From an uncultured Lachnospiraceae bacterium (GTDB taxonomy: Bacteria > Bacillota > Clostridia > Lachnospirales > Lachnospiraceae): a stretch of 12,589 bases of DNA. Within the stretch, counting starts at the first letter, position 1, and each line of letters opens with the position of its first letter. Positions 7,677 through 12,589 of the stretch are shown here, one piece after another. The position numbers and the translations under genes were made by a program. The notes below the pieces were generated by a model. That model saw nothing but the letters and a program-made list of their open reading frames with translations. It searched no databases and was not told the origin of the DNA. The stretch is taken from assembly GCA_946538445.1 (NCBI GenBank), contig CAMNGO010000042.1, forward strand, positions 1 to 12,589, written 5' to 3'.

Positions 7677-7733
7677 CATTTGACGAATGATTTACATCAA
7701 ATGCTCTGTAATCTTCTTTATATTTAATATAAA
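7677..7733. repeat. Two AT-rich inverted repeats upstream of the 3D-gene promoter
   Basis: CATTTGA (7677-7683) with TCAAATG (7697-7703), 21 nt upstream of the -35, and TTTATATT-T-AATATAAA (7717-7733). Either could be an operator or just AT-rich chance; no known regulator site is recognised. The remainder of the 7656-7749 gap holds nothing else I can support. Confidence 0.3.
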
Positions 7734-7749
7734 ATCTGTTAATTACAAC

Positions 7750-7783
7750 AAAAAGAAAAGGACTGTCACAAAAGTGACAGTCC
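7750..7783 (-). terminator. Intrinsic terminator after the phosphatase gene
   Basis: On the minus strand, GGACTGTCAC (7783-7774), a 4-nt TTTT loop, GTGACAGTCC (7769-7760), then TTTTCTTTTTG. A 10-bp perfect stem, 18 nt after the phosphatase stop. Confidence 0.92.
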
Positions 7784-7801
7784 GGATAAAACGAAAGTTT
7801 A

Positions 7802-8698
7802 TCAGAAATTAATATGATGATCTTCCTTATAATCTTCCAGGTATAAGGTCTTCAGTCTTACGATATTATCCACATGCAGCTCGATTGCTTTCTGAAGATA
7901 ATTATCCACACTGACATAGTCCTTCTCGATCGCATCAAAGAAAGCATTAATGTAACACTCTCTTGATGAGAATAATTTCTTGGCCTGCTGACGATAGAAG
8001 ACACCGTTGGGTTCTGAAGCAGAGAACAGTTTATCGATGATCAGATCCACCGCATCCTCGGAGGACTCTGCAGCTGCCATGTAGTCACGAATGATATCTT
8101 CCTTGGATACTCCAAGTGCATAGAGCAGCAGGGCAGCCAGCATACCGCTGCGGTCCTTGCCGGCGGTGCAGAACCACATGATGGATCCGCCCCTCTTGTT
8201 CATAATTATATTGAAGAACTGCTTGATCTGCTTCTGGATGATCTGATTATTGACGAACTTCTGATACATGCAGGACATATACTCTTCCGCGTCAAATCCT
8301 TCTGCCTTGATCATCTTACGCACTTCTTCCATGGCGTACTCTGTCTCGTCATCAGCCTGATTGTTCACAATAAATAAAGCCTTCAGATGATTCTCGATAA
8401 TCTCCCTGTCGGTCTTGGTAAAGAGAAGCCCCTGGATATTCTCCATATAAAGCGGATTCCAGATGATGGACATATCTTCGACACAAACGGGCATGGCCTT
8501 TCTCTCTGTGTCCGTACGCAGATCCACGATCGTCTTCACTTTATATTTATCTTTCAAAAGATCGATATCATCCTCTGTAGCGCAGAAGATGGTACCGCTC
8601 TTGATCAGGCGTTTTTTCTTAACGGTACGGCCTTCCTGTGTCTTGATTCCCCCCAGATCTCTGGCATTCTGTATCCCTGTAAAAGCAATCTTACCCAT
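7802..8698 (-). CDS. Tyrosine/dual-specificity protein phosphatase (Y_phosphatase3 family)
   Basis: 298-residue cysteine phosphatase. Seen: the N-terminal family motif NARDLGGIKTQEGR (11-24), RLIKSG (30-35), VDLRTDTE (58-65), and the CX5R active-site loop CTAGKDRSG with Cys177 and Arg183. Members dephosphorylate phospho-tyrosine, phospho-serine/threonine or phosphoinositides, so the substrate is open. Oddity: the residue before the catalytic Cys is Phe (MWFCTAGKDRSG), where most family members have His. The insertion between the DLR motif and the P-loop and the helical C-terminus are long but plausible for this family. No signal peptide is visible. AGGAGGT lies 9 nt upstream of the ATG. It is 70 nt downstream of the membrane protein gene with no clear terminator or promoter between, so it is probably the second gene of that operon. 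Confidence 0.88.
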   Translation of the reverse strand: MGKIAFTGIQNARDLGGIKTQEGRTVKKKRLIKSGTIFCATEDDIDLLKDKYKVKTIVDLRTDTERKAMPVCVEDMSIIWNPLYMENIQGLLFTKTDREIIENHLKALFIVNNQADDETEYAMEEVRKMIKAEGFDAEEYMSCMYQKFVNNQIIQKQIKQFFNIIMNKRGGSIMWFCTAGKDRSGMLAALLLYALGVSKEDIIRDYMAAAESSEDAVDLIIDKLFSASEPNGVFYRQQAKKLFSSRECYINAFFDAIEKDYVSVDNYLQKAIELHVDNIVRLKTLYLEDYKEDHHINF

Positions 8699-8741
8699 CT
8701 AACTATTACCTCCTCCAGACTTATATGTCTGACATCTTATT

Positions 8742-8751
8742 CGAAATTTCG
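8742..8751. repeat. Short perfect palindrome in the MptD-phosphatase gap
   Basis: CGAAATTTCG, a 10-bp palindrome 44 nt upstream of the phosphatase ATG, followed toward that gene by a small CAGAC...GTCTG hairpin (about 8716-8731). There is no U-tract, so this is not a terminator; it may stabilise mRNA or be chance. Confidence 0.3.
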
Positions 8752-8768
8752 CTAATTTAATGATAATT

Positions 8769-9449
8769 TTATTGGTCCTGAAAGTCAATGGAGTTTTCTT
8801 GCTCTCTTTCCGTAATCTTTTTATCCGTTCTGATATGGAGAATCACAAAACGTGCACTGCAATAGCCAACTGCAACGGTAGCAATTATAATCAGGAAGAG
8901 TATGATCTCTGTAGCGAAACTGCCAAGCTGATCCGAATATTTTTCTCCGAAAAGGGAAGCGATAAGATCCATATATTTCGTAGTGTCTGTCCAGAGGTAA
9001 ACCCTGTGTCCCAGAGGCAGCAGGGAAGCTGCTGCATATCCGAAGAAGATTCCTTCCTTGGAGGCGTATCCCAGGATCCAGCGAATCAGTTCGGAAACTA
9101 TCATTGCCAGAAGAGTTATGATTAATCCGGAAAATGATAACTTTAGGCCAAAGATTATGGTAACAACGCACCAGATGATGCCAAGGATGGCAAATGCACC
9201 CGGTTTTTTATATCTTTTCAACATATACACCACAGGAAATGCACAGATTACAGCTGCCAGCGGCACGGAAACCACCCAGCAAAAAGGATGCAAAAAGCTT
9301 AAGAATTCCACGGCAGCCATCAAAGCACAATAGATCAATACCATGGGAAACATGAAGGAAAAATTCTTCCGGGCCTCCTTCTTTCTGCGCTGCGCATCTG
9401 CCACACTATCCACCTGAACTTCATTGAGGATGTTTCTTTTATTCTCCAT
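8769..9449 (-). CDS. Multi-pass membrane protein, MptD-type putative ECF transporter S component (Trep_Strep family)
   Basis: 226 residues with a hydrophilic basic N-terminus (1-30) and about six hydrophobic segments: 33-50, 56-77, 85-101, 107-125, 134-148 and 180-205. The pattern KKPGAFAILG, an Ile/Leu-rich segment ending MIVSELIRWILGYAS, then FGYAAASLLPLG and YMDLIASLFGEKY matches my memory of the MptD/Trep_Strep family, which are thought to be substrate-binding S components of energy-coupling factor transporters. The substrate is unknown, and no ECF ATPase or T component is in this window, so it would need a shared module elsewhere. The hydrophilic N-terminal 30 residues and C-terminal 20 residues look like extensions. 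GGAGG lies 6 nt before the ATG. A near-consensus promoter sits about 90 nt upstream, and the phosphatase gene follows in the same direction. Confidence 0.75.
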   Translation of the reverse strand: MENKRNILNEVQVDSVADAQRRKKEARKNFSFMFPMVLIYCALMAAVEFLSFLHPFCWVVSVPLAAVICAFPVVYMLKRYKKPGAFAILGIIWCVVTIIFGLKLSFSGLIITLLAMIVSELIRWILGYASKEGIFFGYAAASLLPLGHRVYLWTDTTKYMDLIASLFGEKYSDQLGSFATEIILFLIIIATVAVGYCSARFVILHIRTDKKITEREQENSIDFQDQ

Positions 9450-9536
9450 ATCTTTCCTCCGCCTTATTCTATATCTAGGTAATCCATATCCGATCCGCCT
9501 TAAGCATTCCTGTTACTGAAGCGAACAGTTATACCG

Positions 9537-9565
9537 ATTTTATCATTATTAAAAACCCTTGTCAA
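9537..9565 (-). promoter_or_regulatory. Strong promoter for the MptD-like / phosphatase operon
   Basis: -35 TTGACA (9565-9560), exactly 17 nt, -10 TAAAAT (9542-9537), with a TG upstream of the -10. It begins 8 nt after the U-tract of the preceding terminator, which fits an independent unit. Confidence 0.88.
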
Positions 9566-9573
9566 TTTGACAC

Positions 9574-9613
9574 AAAAAAAGCACTCTGTGATCAAAACAA
9601 AATCACAAAGTGC
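9574..9613 (-). terminator. Intrinsic terminator after the small Asn-rich protein gene
   Basis: On the minus strand, GCACTTTGTGAT (9613-9602) and ATCACAGAGTGC (9592-9581) pair over 12 bp with one G-U, a 9-nt loop between, followed by TTTTTTT (9580-9574). Confidence 0.93.
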
Positions 9614-9649
9614 TTCACCCTTATAGAAGATGTACCTGTTTACCGGACA

Positions 9650-10021
9650 TCAGAACACATAGACCTCCCCATATAGATAAGAAGTTGGGTTCGTTGTGCC
9701 ATTCTGGCTGCCTGTGTTATCGTTGGTGTTGGGGATTGTCTGGTTCTCATTGTTTGAATCCGGACTTTGCTGATTCTCTTCATTCCCCTGGTCACCATTC
9801 TCCGTCGGGTTCTGAGGAGTATTGGTATCCGGTTGGATTCCGCGATGCCTTCCACCGGGTCCCATCCCGTTATTCCCGTTCTGGGTACCCTGGAATTGTG
9901 TAGGCTGTATTCCTCCATGGTAACCCTTCCCGGAATTGCCCACACAGTATCCCAATCCGAAGAAAATGATACAGCAGAGGACAGCTCCCGTAATCAATGC
10001 TTCTTTATACTTTTGCCACAT
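9650..10021 (-). CDS. Small membrane-anchored protein with an Asn/Gly/Gln/Pro-rich tail, unknown function
   Basis: 123 residues. Residues about 8-27 (LITGAVLCCIIFFGLGYCVG) form one hydrophobic segment after a short Lys-containing N-terminus, so it is an uncleaved anchor or signal peptide. The cysteines at 16-17 do not fit a lipobox. The rest (30-123) is low-complexity and rich in Asn, Gln, Gly, Pro and Thr, with GIQP twice (37-40, 61-64), and ends in an aromatic YLYGEVYVF. If the membrane orientation follows the usual N-in rule, the tail is extracellular. I do not recognise a family. It is credible as a gene because of a full AAGGAGGT ribosome site 9 nt before the ATG and its own strong terminator. 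It is transcribed divergently from rpoD across a 189-nt gap and looks monocistronic. Confidence 0.75.
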   Translation of the reverse strand: MWQKYKEALITGAVLCCIIFFGLGYCVGNSGKGYHGGIQPTQFQGTQNGNNGMGPGGRHRGIQPDTNTPQNPTENGDQGNEENQQSPDSNNENQTIPNTNDNTGSQNGTTNPTSYLYGEVYVF

Positions 10022-10166
10022 AATCTGTTTACCTCCTTGATAATTGATAGGATCATCTTATCGGGGAAATATGTTGAGAAATTGATGAAAATATGAAAAG
10101 TATGTGTCCTTTTCGCAAAAAAGAAAGTATGTGAATATTTCAAGTGTATTTTCCATAAAGATATTA

Positions 10167-10172
10167 TATAAT
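10167..10172 (+). promoter_or_regulatory. Likely -10 element of the rpoD promoter
   Basis: Perfect TATAAT 39 nt before the rpoD ATG. No good -35 is found at 16-18 nt upstream (GTGTAT or similar), so activation or another upstream promoter is possible. Confidence 0.45.
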
Positions 10173-10210
10173 AAATACAGATTTAAATAAAAATTCAGGG
10201 GGGAATCCGG

Positions 10211-11317
10211 ATGTCAGAGAAAAAAGAAGATAGCAGACTGGTCTTTGCCAATCTGATGGATCGCTTATTACAAACGGCAAAAAATAATAAAAATGTGCTG
10301 GAATATAAAGAGATCCAAGAGACCTTTAAAGATTTCGATCTCACACCGGAAAGGTTTGACTGGATTCTTGAATATCTGGAACAGCAGGAAATCGATGTCC
10401 TTAACACTGACACGGATGAGGAAGATGATATCGACATCGATGACACCTTTGAGGTCTTGGATGATAAGGACATCCTTGACGGTGTCAGTCTGGAAGATCC
10501 CGTCCGTATCTATCTGAAAGAAATCGGAAATATCCCGCTTCTGTCAGCGGAGGAAGAAGTTTTTCTGGCCCAGCGGATTGAGCAGGGGGACCTTGCGGCG
10601 AAAAAACAGCTCATCGAGGCCAATCTGCGACTGGTGGTCAGCATTGCCAAAAAATATGTTGGGCGGGGAATGTCCTTTCTTGATCTCATCCAGGAAGGAA
10701 ATATCGGTCTCATGAAGGCCGTTGAGAAATTCGATTACCGAAAAGGAAATAAATTCAGTACCTACGCAACCTGGTGGATCCGTCAGTCCATCACCAGAGG
10801 AATTGCGGATACAGGCAAGACTATCCGTGTCCCGGTCCATATGGTAGAGACCATTAACAAGACCATGCGAACCTCCAGGATGCTTCTCCAGGAATTGGGA
10901 AGGGAGCCTACATCAAAGGAACTGGCAGACAGATTGGGCATGTCCGTCCAGAAGGTGGAAGAAGTGTTGAAAACTTCCCGGGATCCTGTCTCCCTGGATA
11001 CACCCATCGGTGAGGAAGAAGACAGCCAGCTGGGTGATTTTATCCCGGACGAGTCCTCCATCTCGCTGATTGATTCCGTTTCACGGTCTCTGCTGAAAAA
11101 AGAATTGGACGAAGCCATGAAATCTCTCACCGATCGGGAGAGGGATGTCCTGAGGCTGCGATTTGGTCTGGAAGACGGGAAACCAAGGACTTTGGAAGAA
11201 GTAGGCCAGGTGTTCGATGTGACCAGAGAGCGTATCCGCCAGATCGAGGCGAAAGCACTTCGAAAACTGAGAAACCCGGCCCACAGCAAATATCTTAAAG
11301 GTTTTCTGGAAGATTAA
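10211..11317 (+). CDS. rpoD: RNA polymerase primary sigma factor, sigma-70/sigma-A
   Basis: 368 residues, the size of Firmicute SigA. Domains in order: a short region 1.1 (about 14-65), an acidic linker (66-89, DTDEEDDIDIDD), region 1.2 (DPVRIYLKEIG, 96-106), region 2 with 2.3/2.4 (KFSTYATWWIRQSITR, 181-196) for -10 melting and recognition, TIRVPVHMVETINK (204-217), region 3, and region 4 with the 4.2 helix-turn-helix TLEEVGQVFDVTRERIRQIE (327-346) for -35 recognition. All key motifs are intact, so it should be the housekeeping sigma; the TTGACA/TATAAT promoters in this window are its expected targets. The start is set by AGGGGGGA 7 nt before the ATG. Oddity: it is a single-gene unit between a divergent small gene and a terminator, without the dnaG neighbour common in Firmicutes. 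Confidence 0.98.
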   Translation: MSEKKEDSRLVFANLMDRLLQTAKNNKNVLEYKEIQETFKDFDLTPERFDWILEYLEQQEIDVLNTDTDEEDDIDIDDTFEVLDDKDILDGVSLEDPVRIYLKEIGNIPLLSAEEEVFLAQRIEQGDLAAKKQLIEANLRLVVSIAKKYVGRGMSFLDLIQEGNIGLMKAVEKFDYRKGNKFSTYATWWIRQSITRGIADTGKTIRVPVHMVETINKTMRTSRMLLQELGREPTSKELADRLGMSVQKVEEVLKTSRDPVSLDTPIGEEEDSQLGDFIPDESSISLIDSVSRSLLKKELDEAMKSLTDRERDVLRLRFGLEDGKPRTLEEVGQVFDVTRERIRQIEAKALRKLRNPAHSKYLKGFLED

Positions 11318-11349
11318 AAAAGATGGGAGAATTCTCCCATCTTTTCTTT
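11316..11349. terminator. Bidirectional intrinsic terminator between rpoD and the DUF6273 gene
   Basis: A perfect 26-bp palindrome: AAAGATGGGAGAA (11319-11331) followed by its complement (11332-11344). The plus strand continues TTTTCTTTG, serving rpoD; the minus strand continues with T's (11321-11316), serving the converging DUF6273 gene. Confidence 0.92.
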
Positions 11350-11352
11350 GAA

Positions 11353-11973
11353 TTAATCTATCCGGACCCACATAGCGGGACGGATTCCCTCATATCTGCT
11401 GTTATAGGGTGACCCCTTGCTGAGGGCAACCGGGCCTCTCTTACCATATGGTGCGATGATCGACATAAATCTGCCATTGAATCCCGCCGTCCTCAGCCAG
11501 TAAGAACAATAACCCGGCGGATCCGCAGACAGAATCAATCCTTTCATCCTGGCATACTCTGTGGGAGCGGCAAAAGCCTCTTCCCTGGAGCCGAAATAAC
11601 GGTCTACCTCTGACAGACTGAGGCAGAACACCTGGTCTGCTGTATCTTCTCCGGAATCCGACCCAAAATCCGGATTGGGATCCGCTTCAACCGGGCTGAC
11701 AAGAATGGCCTCTCTCTCCTCCGGAGTAAAGGAGTCCAGAAAGTCAGAATTAAGCCAGCGGCGGAGTGTACACTTCTCCCAGGTTGCCGGCCAGTAAAAC
11801 GGATCATGGTCCCCGTCAAAAGGAAGGCAATTCAGAACAAAAGTACTGAGAAGCAGCATTTTATCCTCCTGTTTCTCCAATACAATCCAGCGTATAGGTT
11901 CTTTATAGCGGTCGGAATCTCTCTGCGGATACTTTCCGAAAGAAACAGTATCCCCTTTTCTCACATCTCTCAT
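11353..11973 (-). CDS. DUF6273 domain protein, unknown function
   Basis: 206 residues with no signal peptide. The whole protein matches the DUF6273 pattern as I remember it: GDTVSFGKYPQ near the N-terminus, EPIRWIVLE, LLLSTFVLNCLPFD, WEKCTLRRWLNSDFLDSF with EEREAI after it, TADQVFCLSLSEVDRYF, CSYWLRTAG, and a C-terminal GIRPAMWVRID. The family is common in gut Firmicutes, often as repeated or fused C-type-lectin-like modules of unknown role; here it is a single stand-alone domain. Start: ATG 11973 has AAGGAG 9 nt upstream. A longer in-frame ATG at 12069 is rejected because it would place the likely promoter inside the coding region and lacks a ribosome site. Monocistronic, converging on rpoD and sharing its terminator. 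Confidence 0.85.
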   Translation of the reverse strand: MRDVRKGDTVSFGKYPQRDSDRYKEPIRWIVLEKQEDKMLLLSTFVLNCLPFDGDHDPFYWPATWEKCTLRRWLNSDFLDSFTPEEREAILVSPVEADPNPDFGSDSGEDTADQVFCLSLSEVDRYFGSREEAFAAPTEYARMKGLILSADPPGYCSYWLRTAGFNGRFMSIIAPYGKRGPVALSKGSPYNSRYEGIRPAMWVRID

Positions 11974-11982
11974 CTTTTTTAA

Positions 11983-11988
11983 CTCCTT
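11983..11988 (-). promoter_or_regulatory. Ribosome binding site that decides the DUF6273 start
   Basis: AAGGAG on the minus strand, 9 nt before ATG 11973. It supports the short start over the longer in-frame ATG at 12069. Confidence 0.75.
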
Positions 11989-12004
11989 AAGGTCTGTTCC
12001 CCTT

Positions 12005-12033
12005 ACATTAACGGTTGTTATTTGTCCTGTCAA
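12005..12033 (-). promoter_or_regulatory. Possible promoter of the DUF6273 gene
   Basis: Perfect -35 TTGACA (12033-12028) and a weak -10 TAATGT (12010-12005) at 17 nt. A TATACT just upstream of the -35 is an alternative -10 with no matching -35. Confidence 0.45.
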
Positions 12034-12112
12034 GTATAGATTTTTTACAAAACTATTAAAATTGACCAAAATTCATAAAAATAATAGGCTGAAATACCAC
12101 AATAAATGATAA

Positions 12113-12141
12113 TTGACACAGTCATGGCCTAGTGTTAAGAT
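12113..12141 (+). promoter_or_regulatory. Possible plus-strand promoter reading into the hairpin array
   Basis: -35 TTGACA (12113-12118), exactly 17 nt, -10 TAAGAT (12136-12141). A start near 12148 would give about 70 nt of leader before the hairpin region. It is divergent from the DUF6273 promoter. The 12148-12210 stretch holds AT-rich and G-rich segments but no gene that I can support. Confidence 0.4.
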
Positions 12142-12270
12142 GAGATAGTAAATAAATATTGCAAAAGGGCTTTCGTTTTTGTGAACTCAAGGGCGGGGGC
12201 TTTTTTATTTGTCGAATAAGTCCAGCGCCGTGCGACCATCGAGGCGCATGCTTGCATGCAGACTCGTATG

Positions 12271-12343
12271 GGCATATGGCGCGACAAACGATATCGAACA
12301 CGAGCACGAAGTGCAAAAGTGTGAGATATTGCTTGGAGGATTG
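12271..12343 (+). repeat. Direct repeat, copy 1 (73 bp)
   Basis: Matches 12517-12589 with one difference (A12288 versus G12534) at an offset of 246 bp. It contains the linker GGCATATGGCGCGACAA, hairpin I-a and the first strand of hairpin II-a. Confidence 0.97.
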
Positions 12344-12516
12344 CGGCAAGTTGCGCATGCAACGAGAGCAATCCGGACTTATATCAATAAATGGCCATGC
12401 ATTAGTGACGACAAGCGATATCGAGCGCAGCAGTATGCTGCGGAGCGAGATATCGGTTAGGATGGTGAGAGCTGCACACCGCAGCGGAGCCATCCGGGGA
12501 CTTATACATCTGCTCA

Positions 12517-12589
12517 GGCATATGGCGCGACAAGCGATATCGAACACGAGCACGAAGTGCAAAAGTGTGAGATATTGCTTGGAGGATTG
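12517..12589 (+). repeat. Direct repeat, copy 2 (73 bp), ends at the window end
   Basis: The second copy of 12271-12343. The last 55 bases (12535-12589) are identical to 12289-12343. The repeat probably continues past the window. Confidence 0.97.

Larger units (their letters stand above)
12216..12589 (+). ncRNA. Candidate repetitive structured RNA (or hairpin-forming DNA array), truncated by the window end
   Basis: Almost every base from 12216 onward can be placed in a hairpin or a linker. In order: a flanking hairpin 12236-12271 (CCAT-CGAG-...-GCATGC-TT-GCATGC-...-CTCG-ATGG); I-a 12289-12331 (CGATATC/GATATTG, inner ACAC/GTGT and GCAC/GTGC); II-a 12338-12374 (GGATTGC/GCAATCC, inner GTTGC/GCAAC); linker beginning GGACTTAT; I-b 12416-12455 (CGATATC/GATATCG, inner GCAGCA/TGCTGC); II-b 12460-12495 (GGATGG/CCATCC, inner GCTGC/GCAGC); linker beginning GGACTTAT; I-c 12535-12577, equal to I-a; then the first bases of II-c. 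Inner stems change between modules while staying complementary. GA/GA internal loops next to the outer stem of type I hairpins favour the plus strand as the RNA. ATAAGTCC (12216-12223) could pair with GGACTTAT (12375-12382) and close the first module. No known RNA family is recognised. A repetitive DNA element of REP/BIME kind is the main alternative. Confidence 0.5.

Noticed and set aside
12190..12206. Terminator at GGGCGGGGGC followed by TTTTTT on the plus strand
   Set aside because: No complementary C-rich arm exists upstream within hairpin distance.
12122..12562. A 146-codon open frame on the minus strand with a repeated LHFVLVFDI...CRAIC segment
   Set aside because: It lies wholly over the hairpin array, has no ribosome site, and its internal repeat is only the DNA repeat. 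Other frames on both strands are also open here.
12276..12589. A plus-strand frame beginning ATGGCGCGACAA, open to the window end (at least 104 codons) with an 82-residue period
   Set aside because: The ribosome site is weak, and the equivalent hairpins I-a and I-b are read in different frames (spacing 127 bp), so selection is not on this protein. It would need rechecking if the array turns out to be translated.
12271..12589. CRISPR array
   Set aside because: Repeat copies are 246 bp apart, the repeat is 73 bp, and the sequence between is itself structured and related; there are no uniform short spacers and no cas genes.

Overview
The window looks like chromosomal DNA of a low-to-mid GC Gram-positive anaerobe, most likely Lachnospiraceae (Clostridia). 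The basis is family resemblance only: purine-rich Shine-Dalgarno sites (GGAGG) ahead of almost every gene, a short 368-residue primary sigma factor with a small region 1.1, an MptD-type ECF S component, a 3D-domain wall protein, and many simple stem-plus-U-tract terminators. No 16S or other taxonomic marker is present.

Layout. (1) Positions 1-4613, minus strand: a sugar-catabolic operon of class II (FucA-like) aldolase, class C beta-lactamase-type serine hydrolase and GH2 beta-galactosidase. The last gene is cut by the window start. The operon has its own promoter, whose predicted start falls at the first base of a 98-nt structured leader closed by an 8-10 bp helix and followed by a U-tract. 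I could not assign this leader to a known riboswitch class. (2) 4635-5924: proA (proline synthesis). (3) 5991-7655: a two-gene unit with a strong promoter and a strong terminator, coding for a secreted Big_2 + 3D-domain wall protein and 5-formyltetrahydrofolate cyclo-ligase. (4) 7750-9565: a two-gene unit of an MptD-like membrane protein and a PTP-type phosphatase, again with a near-consensus promoter and a clear terminator. (5) 9574-10021: a small membrane-anchored protein with an Asn/Gly/Gln/Pro-rich tail. (6) 10211-11349, plus strand: rpoD (sigma-A), alone rather than next to dnaG, ending at a bidirectional terminator. (7) 11353-11973, minus strand: a DUF6273 protein.

(8) 11974-12589 holds no convincing gene but is the most unusual part. 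From about 12216 to the end it is packed with hairpins. A two-hairpin module (one closed by CGATATC/GATATYG, the other by GGATNG/CNATCC) occurs twice and begins a third time at the window end. The inner stems differ between modules but remain base-paired. An inverted 8-mer (ATAAGTCC...GGACTTAT) could close a multibranched RNA, and a TTGACA-17-TAAGAT promoter points into it from the left. The last 55 bases exactly repeat 12289-12343, so the window probably ends at an assembly break inside a longer array. This is the best candidate for an undescribed element: a repetitive structured RNA, or a hairpin-forming DNA array.
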